Shown: piece after piece, positions 17,239-25,662 of the stretch
Numbering within the stretch: the stretch's first letter is position 1
How the letters are laid out: every line of letters starts with the position of its first letter
Notes under the pieces: model-generated
Told to the model about the DNA's origin: nothing
The model's database searches: none
What the model saw: the letters and a program-made list of their open reading frames with translations, nothing else
Position numbers and translations under genes: made by a program
From: JBGUVL01 sp964370395
GTDB taxonomy: Bacteria > Bacillota_I > Bacilli_A > Erysipelotrichales > Erysipelotrichaceae
Assembly: GCA_964370395.1 (NCBI GenBank)
Contig: CAYJIZ010000015.1
Span: 1-63,785 of the forward strand
Reading direction: 5' to 3'
DNA: 63,785 bases

Positions 17239-18317
17239 AAAGTGTAAAGTTAGGCGAAAAAACATTAGAAATTCCTATCATACAAGGTGGTATGGGTGTT
17301 GGGATTTCATTATCTAACTTAGCTGGAAATGTGATGAAACAAGGTGCGATGGGAGTCATTAGTGCTGCTCATCCAGGATATCGCAAGGCAAGTTTTAGAA
17401 GCGATAGTATCAGTGCAAACTGTGAAGCGATTGAAGAAGAAGTAACAAAAGCACGCGAAATATCACAAGGGAAAGGGCTACTAGGAATTAATGTAATGGT
17501 AGCAAGTAAAGATTACGCATCGTATGTGAAAGCAGCGGTAAAAGCAAAAGTAGATGCGATTATTTCTGGGGCTGGATTACCTTTGGAATTACCGACATTA
17601 GTAGGGGATTCAAAAGTGTTATTAGCACCGATAGTATCAAGTGGTAAAGCGATGAAACTCATTGCGAAAATGTGGGATCGTCGTCATAATGTAACACCTG
17701 ATTTCGTTGTCATTGAAGGAAGCGAAGCAGGAGGACATTTAGGATTTAAAAAAGATGATTTAGTGAATGGAGAATGCCAAACACTAGATGAAATATTAGT
17801 AGATGTACAAGAAGAATTAGTAGCGTATCGTGAAAAATACAATAAGAGCATTCCTGTTTTTGTAGCAGGAGGGGTCTTTGATGGAAACGATATTGCACAT
17901 TATATTCAAAATGGTGCAGACGGTGTACAAATGGGAACACGTTTTATCGCAACGGAAGAATGTGATGCTTCAGATGCTTTTAAAGAAGCAGTGATCGCTT
18001 CAACAAAAGAAAACATTGCGATTGTTCCAAGTCCTACTGGATTCCCAGGAAGAGGATTATGGAATGACTTTATGGTGAAAACCAAAGAACGTGGAAATGT
18101 TTGTATGAAAAATTGTTTGCAGTGTATGATTCCATGTACACCAAGTGATACTCCTTATTGTATTTCAGAAGCATTGATTCAATCTGCGCAAGGAAACTTA
18201 AACAATGGATTGGTGTTTGTGGGAAGTAATGCATGGCGTATTACACAGAAAACGACAGTGGAAAAGTTAATTCGCGAATTATGCGATGAAGCTAACATAG
18301 CATTGGAGGAAAAGTAA
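17232..18317 (+). CDS. nitronate-monooxygenase-family flavoprotein with Cys cluster, FabX-like candidate
   Basis: 361 residues, same superfamily as FabK but clearly different. It shares PIIQGGMGVGIS, EGSEAGGHLG (His169), FVAGGVFDG and GVQMGTRFIA. Unlike FabK it has a C-terminal insert with five close cysteines: C291, C295, C298, C302, C310 (C-x3-C-x2-C-x3-C-x7-C). Helicobacter FabX, of the same family and nearly the same length, uses a 4Fe-4S cluster plus FMN to introduce the cis double bond during FAS-II. The operon has no fabA, fabM or desaturase, so a dehydrogenase/isomerase role in unsaturated fatty-acid synthesis is a reasonable inference. The generic alternative is nitronate monooxygenase. 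Coupled to fabK (7-base overlap) and fabD (1-base overlap). Confidence 0.7.
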   Translation: MLKSVKLGEKTLEIPIIQGGMGVGISLSNLAGNVMKQGAMGVISAAHPGYRKASFRSDSISANCEAIEEEVTKAREISQGKGLLGINVMVASKDYASYVKAAVKAKVDAIISGAGLPLELPTLVGDSKVLLAPIVSSGKAMKLIAKMWDRRHNVTPDFVVIEGSEAGGHLGFKKDDLVNGECQTLDEILVDVQEELVAYREKYNKSIPVFVAGGVFDGNDIAHYIQNGADGVQMGTRFIATEECDASDAFKEAVIASTKENIAIVPSPTGFPGRGLWNDFMVKTKERGNVCMKNCLQCMIPCTPSDTPYCISEALIQSAQGNLNNGLVFVGSNAWRITQKTTVEKLIRELCDEANIALEEK

Positions 18318-19234
18318 TGAAACTAGGATTTATCTTTGCGGGACAAGGTGCCCAATATGTAGGTATGGGGAAAGAGTTTTATCATGAATACGAAGAAGCA
18401 AGAAACGTTTTTGATAGCGTAAACATTGACTTTACGATAAAAAACCTTTGCTTTGAAGGACCAAAAGAAATGTTAGATGATACCGCGTATGCGCAATGTA
18501 GTATTTTAACTACTTCAATGGCGATTGCTGAAGTGGTAAAAGCGCATGGGATTACACCAGATTATGTAGCTGGATTGTCATTAGGAGAATACTCAGCATT
18601 ATGTTTTGCTGGTGTGATGAGTGTGAATGATGCTGCAAACATTGTAAGAGAACGTGGTAAGTTAATGGCGAGTGCACTACCAAAAGGAACAAGTGCAATG
18701 GCAGCCGTACTTAACTGTGATGAAAAAGTAATTTTAGAAGTTTGTGATGAAGTTGCAAACATCGGTATTTGCCAAGTTGCTAACTACAACTGTCCAGGAC
18801 AAATTGTTATTACAGGACAAAAAGAAGCAGTGGAAAAAGCAAGCGAAATATTATTGGAACGTGGCGCTCGTCGTGTGGTTCCATTAAATGTAAGTGGTGC
18901 TTTCCATTCTTCATTATTAGAAGATGCTTCACAAGAGTTGCATAAGGTATTGGCACAATACGATCTTAAAAAACCACAAATACCAGTTGTTTACAACGTG
19001 AGTGGAAAAGAAGAAGACGAAGCGATCATTGATTTGTTAACAAAACAAATTAAGAGCAGCGTATACTTCATGCAATCCATTGAATACATGATTGCACAAG
19101 GTGTGGAAGCATTCGTGGAAATTGGTCCAGGAAGTGCATTAAGCAGCTTTGTAAGAAAAGTAAACAGAGACATTCCTGTGTACAGTGTAGACAGTAAAGA
19201 ATCATTAGAAAAAATGTTAGGAGCATTAAAATAG
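18317..19234 (+). CDS. fabD: malonyl-CoA:ACP transacylase
   Basis: Loads malonyl onto ACP. 305 residues with the GQGAQ start motif, the nucleophile serine in GLSLGEYSAL, the catalytic His in SGAFHSSLLEDA and EIGPGSALSSF near the end. Overlaps the FabX-like gene by one base; fabG starts 2 bases after its stop. Confidence 0.96.
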   Translation: MKLGFIFAGQGAQYVGMGKEFYHEYEEARNVFDSVNIDFTIKNLCFEGPKEMLDDTAYAQCSILTTSMAIAEVVKAHGITPDYVAGLSLGEYSALCFAGVMSVNDAANIVRERGKLMASALPKGTSAMAAVLNCDEKVILEVCDEVANIGICQVANYNCPGQIVITGQKEAVEKASEILLERGARRVVPLNVSGAFHSSLLEDASQELHKVLAQYDLKKPQIPVVYNVSGKEEDEAIIDLLTKQIKSSVYFMQSIEYMIAQGVEAFVEIGPGSALSSFVRKVNRDIPVYSVDSKESLEKMLGALK

Positions 19235-19235
19235 T

Positions 19236-19973
19236 ATGGAAAAACAAGTAGCCTTAGTAACAGGAGCAAGTAGAGGAATTGGTAAACAAATCGCACTTAC
19301 ATTAGCAAGTGAAGGATACGATGTAATCGTTAACTACAATGGAAGCGAAGACAGAGCCAATGAAGTAGTCAAAGAATGTATTGCTTTGGGTAGTGATAGT
19401 ATCGCTGTGAAAGCAAACGTTGCTGATTTTGCTTCTGTTGAAGAAATGGTAAAAACAATCATGGACAAATATGGTCGTATCGATTGTTTAGTCAACAATT
19501 CAGGAATTACAAAAGATACTTTATTATTGCGTATGAGCGAAGAAGATTTCGCAAGTGTTATCGATGTTAACTTAAAGGGAACATTTCACTGTATCAAACA
19601 TGTTTCAAAAGTAATGATGAAACAAAGAAGTGGTTCCATTATTAATATGGCAAGTGTGATTGGTCTAATCGGTAATGTTGGACAAGCAAACTATGCAGCA
19701 AGTAAAGCAGGAATCATCGGACTTAGTAAATCCGTTGCGAAAGAATTAGCAGCTCGTGGAATTCGTTGTAATGCGATTGCACCAGGCTTTATCGCAACGG
19801 AAATGACAGAAGTGTTAGATGAAAAAGTAAAAGATGCCATTATGGCAAACATTCCATTAAAACAATTTGGAAGTGTGGAAGATGTAGCTAATATGGTAGC
19901 ATTCTTAGCCAGCGACAAAAGTGCTTATGTCACAGGACAAGTATTTAATGTTGATGGCGGAATGGTAATGTAG
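19236..19973 (+). CDS. fabG: 3-oxoacyl-ACP reductase
   Basis: Short-chain dehydrogenase, 245 residues, NADPH-dependent. Visible are TGASRGIG (cofactor loop), NNSGIT, the catalytic Ser in NMASVIG and the YAASKAG Tyr/Lys pair. It catalyses the first reduction of each elongation cycle. Close spacing within the FAS operon. Confidence 0.96.
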   Translation: MEKQVALVTGASRGIGKQIALTLASEGYDVIVNYNGSEDRANEVVKECIALGSDSIAVKANVADFASVEEMVKTIMDKYGRIDCLVNNSGITKDTLLLRMSEEDFASVIDVNLKGTFHCIKHVSKVMMKQRSGSIINMASVIGLIGNVGQANYAASKAGIIGLSKSVAKELAARGIRCNAIAPGFIATEMTEVLDEKVKDAIMANIPLKQFGSVEDVANMVAFLASDKSAYVTGQVFNVDGGMVM

Positions 19974-19984
19974 GAGGATTTGTG

Positions 19985-21223
19985 ATGAAACGTAGAGTAG
20001 TCATTAGTGGAATGGGTGCATTGTCACCTGTTGGTAATAGCGCACAAGCGATGTGGGATGCAATCAAAGCAGGGCAATGTGGAATTGATAACATTACTCA
20101 CTTTGATACAGCTGACTATAAAGTGAAATTAGCTGCGGAAGTAAAAGACTTAAATATGGAAGAATACTTTGAAAAACGTGATTTAAAATTTAATGATCGT
20201 TTTACACAATTTGCAAGAATTGCATCAAAACAAGCAATTCAAGATGCGAACCTTGATGTTGATTCAATCAACAAAGAACGCTTTGGTGTTATCATCGGTT
20301 CTGGTATTGGTGGAATTGAAAGTATTGAATCTGCACAAGACAATTTAAAAGATCGTGGTCCAGCTCGTGTATCACCATTCTTTATTCCAATGGCTTTGGT
20401 TAACTTAGCAGCAGGAAATGTTGCCATTGACTTAGGTGCACAAGGACACTGTTCTTCATGTGTAACAGCATGTGCAGCAGCGACAAATGCAATTGGAGAA
20501 GCATTCCATAAAATCCGTGATGGATACGAAGACATCATGGTAGCTGGAGGAAGTGAAGCAGCGATTACACCACTTGCGATTGCAGGGTTCCAATCGATGC
20601 GTGCACTTCATACTGGAGATGATAAAACACGCGCAAGTATTCCATTTGATGCAGATCGTAGTGGATTTGTAATGGGAGAAGGAGCAGCCGTTTTAATTTT
20701 AGAAGAATTGGAACACGCTTTAGCTCGTAATGCGAAAATTTATGGAGAAATGGTTGGATATGGAGCAACATGTGATGCACACCATATTACAGCACCATTA
20801 GACGATGGTAGCGGTGGAGCAAGAGCAATGGTGCAAGCCGTGAAAGATGCTGGTTTAGAAATGAGCGATATTGATTATATTAATGCTCATGGAACAAGTA
20901 CACCATTAAATGATAAAACAGAAACAGCAGCAGTAAAAAATGCATTCCAAGAACATGCTAGTAAAGTTGCGATTTCTAGTACTAAATCAAACACAGGACA
21001 TTTATTAGGAGCGAGTGGAGCAGTGGAAGCAATCGTAGCTATCAATGCATTGAAAGATGGATTTATCCCAGCGACAATCAACTACAAAAATGCAGATGAA
21101 AACTGTGATTTAGATATCGTACCTAATGTAGGTAGAGAACAAGACATCAAATACGCAATGAGTAACTCATTAGGATTTGGTGGACATAATGCAAGTATCG
21201 TATTCAAAAAGTGGGAGGACTAA
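19985..21223 (+). CDS. fabF: beta-ketoacyl-ACP synthase II
   Basis: Elongating condensing enzyme, 412 residues. It has the nucleophile Cys in SSCVTACAAATNAIG, His residues in NAHGTSTPLND and SNTGHLLGASG, and the FGGHNAS ending. Start at ATG 19985, 7 bases after AGGAGG (19972-19977); the GTG at 19982 is too close. No FabB paralogue is seen, so FabF likely elongates both saturated and unsaturated chains. Confidence 0.96.
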   Translation: MKRRVVISGMGALSPVGNSAQAMWDAIKAGQCGIDNITHFDTADYKVKLAAEVKDLNMEEYFEKRDLKFNDRFTQFARIASKQAIQDANLDVDSINKERFGVIIGSGIGGIESIESAQDNLKDRGPARVSPFFIPMALVNLAAGNVAIDLGAQGHCSSCVTACAAATNAIGEAFHKIRDGYEDIMVAGGSEAAITPLAIAGFQSMRALHTGDDKTRASIPFDADRSGFVMGEGAAVLILEELEHALARNAKIYGEMVGYGATCDAHHITAPLDDGSGGARAMVQAVKDAGLEMSDIDYINAHGTSTPLNDKTETAAVKNAFQEHASKVAISSTKSNTGHLLGASGAVEAIVAINALKDGFIPATINYKNADENCDLDIVPNVGREQDIKYAMSNSLGFGGHNASIVFKKWED

Positions 21224-21224
21224 G

Positions 21225-21656
21225 ATGGTTTACAATTCAAATCAAATTCAAGAAATTATTCCTCATCGTTACCCTTTTTTACTAGTGGATCGCATTGATG
21301 AAATTAGTGAAGATAAAACAATGATTATCGGTACGAAATGCATCACTGCAAACGAAATGCAATTTTTGGGACACTTCCCACAAAAACATGTTATGCCAGG
21401 GGTTTTAATTGTAGAAGCATTGGCACAAACAGGATGTGTATTATTATTATCAAAAGAAGAAAACAAAGGAAAAATTGGTTTCTTTGCTGGAATTAATAAA
21501 ATGCGTTTTAAACAACAAGTCATTCCAGGTGATGTGTTAACATTAAAAGTAACATTGACAAACTGTCGTGCTGGTATTTATTTCGCAGACGTCGAAGCAA
21601 CAGTAGAGGGAAAAGTAGCCTGTAAGGGTGAAATCATGTGTGCTGTAGGAGAGTAA
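21225..21656 (+). CDS. fabZ: 3-hydroxyacyl-ACP dehydratase
   Basis: Hot-dog fold, 143 residues from the ATG at 21225 (GGGAGG 6 bases before it; the upstream in-frame extension lies inside fabF). Active-site His in LGHFPQKHVMPGV and Glu in LIVEALAQTG. Entry motif IIPHRYPFLLVDRI. A FabN-like isomerase variant cannot be excluded from sequence alone. Confidence 0.95.
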   Translation: MVYNSNQIQEIIPHRYPFLLVDRIDEISEDKTMIIGTKCITANEMQFLGHFPQKHVMPGVLIVEALAQTGCVLLLSKEENKGKIGFFAGINKMRFKQQVIPGDVLTLKVTLTNCRAGIYFADVEATVEGKVACKGEIMCAVGE

Positions 21657-21657
21657 T

Positions 21658-21996
21658 ATGATAATTGGAATTGGCTGTGATATTGTGAAGCTTTCTCGTT
21701 TTGAAAAAAAACAAGAGGAGTTAGCGGGCAAAGTATTAACACTTCGTGAAAAAGCGTGCTATGATAAGCTAAGTCAAAAACGCAAGTTAGAGTATTTAGC
21801 TGGTCGTTTTGCTGCAAAAGAAGCAATTTTCAAGGCAGTACAAGACAACAAACTTGTTTTGTCACAAATTGAAATATTGCACGATCACGAAGGAAAGCCA
21901 ACGTGCACATTAGCGCATGGTAAGATACATATTACCATTTCACATGAGGAAGAGTATGCACTAGCGTATGCAATGTGCGAAAGTGTAGAGGAGTAA
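21658..21996 (+). CDS. acpS: holo-ACP synthase
   Basis: 112 residues. Transfers 4'-phosphopantetheine from CoA to the AcpP serine. The Mg-binding GCDIV and the LAGRFAAKEAIFKA signature are present. Starts one base after the fabZ stop. Placed with its ACP substrate gene in one operon. Confidence 0.94.
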   Translation: MIIGIGCDIVKLSRFEKKQEELAGKVLTLREKACYDKLSQKRKLEYLAGRFAAKEAIFKAVQDNKLVLSQIEILHDHEGKPTCTLAHGKIHITISHEEEYALAYAMCESVEE

Positions 21997-22002
21997 GTGA
22001 AG

Positions 22003-22686
22003 ATGAGTATTTTTCAGATTTTAAAAGTTATTGTGATTATCCCAGTTATTTGGGTACGTACTATTACATGTAAAAATAAATCCGAAGAAGAGTGTTATGC
22101 TATTTTTCGCATTTGGAGTAATCGTTTAATGCGATTTTTAGGATATCGTTTGGAAGTTGTTGGCGAGAGTAACATCCCTAGTGAAGGACCAGTATTTTTT
22201 GTTTCCAATCACCAAGGAACATTAGACCCTGTTTTAGTGGTTGCATCTTGTCCATTACCAATGGCGTTTATCTCGAAAAAAGAAAATGAAAAGATGCCAA
22301 TTTTTGGGCGAACTGCACAAATGATTGGAACGATTCATTTTGATCGTGAAACTAGAGAAGGTAATGTGTATATGTTACGTGAGAGTGTTCGTCGTATGAA
22401 AGCGAAAAAGAGTTTGTTGATTTTTCCTGAAGGAACACGTTCCAAAGGGGATAAGATGAATGAATTTAAAGCGGGAGCATTGCAACCAGCCTATATGGCA
22501 AAGGCGACAATTGTTCCGATTACGTTGAATAATGCGTACTGTATTGATGACAAAAAGGATAAAAATAAGCATTTGAAAATCACCTATGGAGAAGCGATTC
22601 CCCATGAGAAATACGTACAATACAAAGCGGATGAAATGAGTGATATCTTATTTCAAAAAATCGAAAGCGAAATTGAATTTCATTAA
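22003..22686 (+). CDS. plsC: 1-acyl-sn-glycerol-3-phosphate acyltransferase
   Basis: 227 residues. An N-terminal membrane segment precedes the acyltransferase motifs NHQGTLDP (H-x4-D), FDRETREG and FPEGTRSKG, and PITLNNAY. Makes phosphatidic acid at the membrane from the acyl chains produced by this operon. Start at ATG 22003, 9 bases after AGAGGAG (GTG 21997 is too near). Last gene before a terminator. Confidence 0.92.
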   Translation: MSIFQILKVIVIIPVIWVRTITCKNKSEEECYAIFRIWSNRLMRFLGYRLEVVGESNIPSEGPVFFVSNHQGTLDPVLVVASCPLPMAFISKKENEKMPIFGRTAQMIGTIHFDRETREGNVYMLRESVRRMKAKKSLLIFPEGTRSKGDKMNEFKAGALQPAYMAKATIVPITLNNAYCIDDKKDKNKHLKITYGEAIPHEKYVQYKADEMSDILFQKIESEIEFH

Positions 22687-22711
22687 AATACGCAAAATTG
22701 CGTATTTTTTT
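22683..22711 (+). terminator. FAS operon terminator
   Basis: AATACGCAA / TTGCGTATT stem then T7, directly after plsC. Confidence 0.9.
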
Positions 22712-22768
22712 GTACCACATATTCAAAATGATGATAAAATATAAACTAACAATAAGGAGGATACATAT

Positions 22769-23755
22769 ATGACAATTAGAATCGGAATTGTAGGATATGG
22801 AAATTTAGGTAGAGGGGTAGAAAGTGCAGTAAGTGCAAGTGATGATATGGTTGTAGCGGGAATCTTCACAAGAAGAGATCCCAAAGAACTAATTCCACAT
22901 AATAGTGATACACCTTGTTATCATATGGAGGAAGCAGAGCGTTTGAAGGATCAATTTGATGTGATGATTCTATGTGGAGGAAGTGCCAATGACTTACCAA
23001 CACAAAGTGTGGATTTTGCGAAGCATTTTAATATTGTTGATAGTTTTGATACGCATGCGAAAATTAATGAGCACTTTGATCGTGTTGATGAAAGTTGCCA
23101 AGAAGGAAATACTGTCGCAATCATTTCAAGTGGTTGGGACCCAGGAATGTTTTCTTTGAATCGTTTGTATGCAGAAGCCATTTTACCAAGTGGGACTTCT
23201 TATACATTTTGGGGAAAAGGGGTAAGCCAAGGACATTCGGATGCGATTCGTCGTATTGAAGGCGTGAAAGATGCAAGACAATATACGATTCCACAAACAG
23301 AAGCGCTAGAACTAGTGCGTAGTGGGGTAAATCCAGATTTGAGTGTAAGAGAGAAACATGTTAGAGATTGCTACGTAGTCGCAAAGGAAGGCGCTGACAA
23401 GGCGTTAATTGAAAAGACAATCAAAGAGATGCCAAATTATTTTGCTGAGTACGATACGTTTGTTACTTTTATTAGCGAAGAACAATTACAACGTGATCAT
23501 GCAGGGATACCACATGGAGGGTTTGTTATTCATAGTGGTAAGACTGGTTGGCAACAAGAAAACAATCATGTGATTGAATACAGTTTAAAATTGGATTCCA
23601 ATCCAGAATTTACTTCAAGTGTATTAGTGTCTTATGCAAGAGCGGCTTATCGTATGCACCAAGAAGGAATCAAAGGATGCAAGAGTGTATTTGATGTCGC
23701 ACCATCGTATTTGCATCCACAAGATGCGAAAACGTTACGCAAACGCATTTTATAA
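22769..23755 (+). CDS. ddh: meso-diaminopimelate D-dehydrogenase
   Basis: 328 residues. Makes meso-DAP directly from tetrahydrodipicolinate, ammonia and NADPH for lysine and/or peptidoglycan. Family features: IGIVGYGNLGRG nucleotide loop, STOP-free FDTHAKIN, SSGWDPGMFSLNRL and GKGVSQGHSDAIRRI. Preceded by AAGGAGG. Monocistronic between two terminators. Confidence 0.93.
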   Translation: MTIRIGIVGYGNLGRGVESAVSASDDMVVAGIFTRRDPKELIPHNSDTPCYHMEEAERLKDQFDVMILCGGSANDLPTQSVDFAKHFNIVDSFDTHAKINEHFDRVDESCQEGNTVAIISSGWDPGMFSLNRLYAEAILPSGTSYTFWGKGVSQGHSDAIRRIEGVKDARQYTIPQTEALELVRSGVNPDLSVREKHVRDCYVVAKEGADKALIEKTIKEMPNYFAEYDTFVTFISEEQLQRDHAGIPHGGFVIHSGKTGWQQENNHVIEYSLKLDSNPEFTSSVLVSYARAAYRMHQEGIKGCKSVFDVAPSYLHPQDAKTLRKRIL

Positions 23756-23763
23756 AAACAAGA

Positions 23764-23820
23764 AAAAAGTACGGTATGAGAGAAACATTACGATTTTTCT
23801 ATCTCATTTCGTACTTTTTG
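23764..23820 (+). terminator. ddh terminator (long hairpin)
   Basis: AAAAAGTACG..ATGAGA pairs with TCTCAT..CGTACTTTTT around a long loop, with a T-rich tail. Confidence 0.75.
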
Positions 23821-23847
23821 TTTTATTATACAAACAAAAATTATTTA

Positions 23848-23891
23848 TTGTTTACTATTATTATAAACAAATGTATAATATGTTTATAAAC
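23848..23891. promoter_or_regulatory. promoter with palindromes before the DUF2087 regulator
   Basis: -35 TTTACT (23851-23856), 17 bases, -10 TATAAT (23874-23879). TTGTTTA (23848-23854) and TAAACAA (23864-23870) form an inverted repeat over the -35. A GTTTATAAAC palindrome (23882-23891) covers the start point. Probably autoregulatory. Confidence 0.6.
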
Positions 23892-23902
23892 GAGGTGATT
23901 GT

Positions 23903-24652
23903 ATGTACCAAGATATGAAAGATATGAGTGTGGAAGAAATCAAAGCAGGATATTGTGAAGAAAATGGGGTTTATCGATGCCACTTGTGCAATGAAACATT
24001 TGAAGTAGGACAAGTGTACCAATTTGATGAACGTTTCTACGATGCGAAACATGCTATCCTACAACATATGAAACAAGAACATTTTTCGATGTTAGATTTA
24101 TTGTTGTCATTTGATAGCAAATATGTCGCTCTTACGGATAATCAAAAAGCATTATTGAAGATGATGGCGAATGGGGATAGTGATAACGACATTGCCAAAC
24201 AAGCAAACATCAGTGCAACAACGGTTCGTAACCAACGTTTTCAATTTCGTGAGAAAGCAAAACAAGCAAAAATGTATTTGGCTATTTATGAATTAGCGCA
24301 GGCTGGGTTTGGTAAGAAGCAAAGTGATGAAATCATTGATGTGCATTTTAATGCAAGACAAGTTGATGATCGTTACATCATCACAAAAGAGGAAGAAGAA
24401 CAGATTTTGGCACAAGTGTTTACTTCACTTGAGCCGCTTGTACTAGCGCGTTTTCCAAGTAAACAGAAAAAGAAAATTGTGATCTTACGTCGTATTATGC
24501 AACAATTTGAAGAAGGAAAGAAATACCATGAAAAAGAAGTGAATGCAATTTTAAAAGCCATCTATGATGATTTTGTATCACTTCGTCGTTATTTGATTGA
24601 GTATGGTTATTTGGATCGCAGTGCTGATGGTAGTAATTACTGGGTAAAGTAG
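23903..24652 (+). CDS. DUF2087 transcriptional regulator with zinc-finger-like N terminus and HTH
   Basis: 249 residues. An N-terminal CHLC ... H-x3-H zinc-finger-like part (about 26-60) comes first, then a LuxR-like HTH around ANGDSDNDIAKQANISATTVRNQ (about 88-115). The C-terminal DUF2087 has LARFPSKQKKKIVILRRI, YHEKEVNAILKAIYDDF, LRRYLIEYGYLDR and GSNYW. Target genes are unknown; it sits 9 bases before an AraC regulator and likely forms an operon with it. Palindromes in its promoter suggest self-control. Confidence 0.8.
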   Translation: MYQDMKDMSVEEIKAGYCEENGVYRCHLCNETFEVGQVYQFDERFYDAKHAILQHMKQEHFSMLDLLLSFDSKYVALTDNQKALLKMMANGDSDNDIAKQANISATTVRNQRFQFREKAKQAKMYLAIYELAQAGFGKKQSDEIIDVHFNARQVDDRYIITKEEEEQILAQVFTSLEPLVLARFPSKQKKKIVILRRIMQQFEEGKKYHEKEVNAILKAIYDDFVSLRRYLIEYGYLDRSADGSNYWVK

Positions 24653-24661
24653 GGCTGGATT

Positions 24662-25555
24662 ATGTATATCAAAACAGAGCGGCATTACCAACATTTGGAT
24701 GATGAACAATTAAGTCAATTCATTAATCAGATGGAATTTAAAATTAATGCATTTGGTTTGTGGCAAAGTCATGAGGACAAGCATATTACGTACTCTAGTG
24801 ATGATTTTGAGATCATCTATTACATAGCTGGTGGTTCGCAAACCAATGTAGGTAAAAAAGCCTATGATTGTCCAGAAAACAGTTTGTTGTTATTGGAACC
24901 ATATGGATTAAACACTTCTACGAATCGCGGTAGTGACTATTATGCGTATTATTATATTCACTTTGAAGTACAACCCTATCACTTGCAACGTCAGCTAGTG
25001 TCATTGTTGACGCGTCATGGACATGTGTTGTACGAAGATGAGTTTCGAGATTTCAAAGAGATGTTTGCGCGTTTGTTGTTAGAGGTAGAACACAAGGAGA
25101 TGGGATATACTAGCATTATTACCGCTGGATTAATGCGTGTCTTAATTGAAATGATTCGCGCCCAATACAAACGCAATACCAAGGATTATCCGATTACATT
25201 AGTTGATAATAAACATGTAATTATCGTAAATGATGCGATTCGTTATTTAAAAGATCACTTACAGTATTCCTTCAAACAAGAGAATTTAGCAAAAGCGTTA
25301 GGTGTCTCTTCCAGTTATTTATACAAGGCATTTCAAGACGTTGTCGGGCTTTCCCCGACGAAATATGTGCAACGATATAAAATAATGCGTGCGCAAAAAC
25401 TATTAGCGCAAAACCATCGTGTCAATGATGTTGCGAGTTTGTTAGGATATAGTTCTGCTTATCATTTTAGTAAAGTGTTCAAGGATATGATAGGGATGAG
25501 TCCAAAGCAATACCAAAAAGAAGCGAAAGTAAAGAAATCTAGTGAAAAAGCCTAA
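24662..25555 (+). CDS. AraC-family regulator with cupin sensor
   Basis: 297 residues. The N-terminal cupin-type ligand domain (about 1-160) is followed by two AraC helix-turn-helix units (about 190-285) with LAKALGVSSSYLYKAFQDVVGLSPTKY and VASLLGYSSAYHFSKVFKDMIGMSP. Likely sugar- or glycoside-type sensing by family habit, but the next gene is an enoate/dienoyl reductase, a possible target. In one operon with the DUF2087 regulator. Confidence 0.85.
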   Translation: MYIKTERHYQHLDDEQLSQFINQMEFKINAFGLWQSHEDKHITYSSDDFEIIYYIAGGSQTNVGKKAYDCPENSLLLLEPYGLNTSTNRGSDYYAYYYIHFEVQPYHLQRQLVSLLTRHGHVLYEDEFRDFKEMFARLLLEVEHKEMGYTSIITAGLMRVLIEMIRAQYKRNTKDYPITLVDNKHVIIVNDAIRYLKDHLQYSFKQENLAKALGVSSSYLYKAFQDVVGLSPTKYVQRYKIMRAQKLLAQNHRVNDVASLLGYSSAYHFSKVFKDMIGMSPKQYQKEAKVKKSSEKA

Positions 25556-25570
25556 AAGGCTTTTTTTGTA
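25543..25570 (+). terminator. araC-type gene terminator
   Basis: AAAAAGCC / GGCTTTTT stem spanning the stop codon, with T7. Confidence 0.88.
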
Positions 25571-25662
25571 TTGAAATATGTATGTTTTTTATTAGAAATC
25601 GTATGTAATATATATTTGTAAGTGCTACCATTGAATTATAATAAGCAAAGGAGAGTAGTAGC

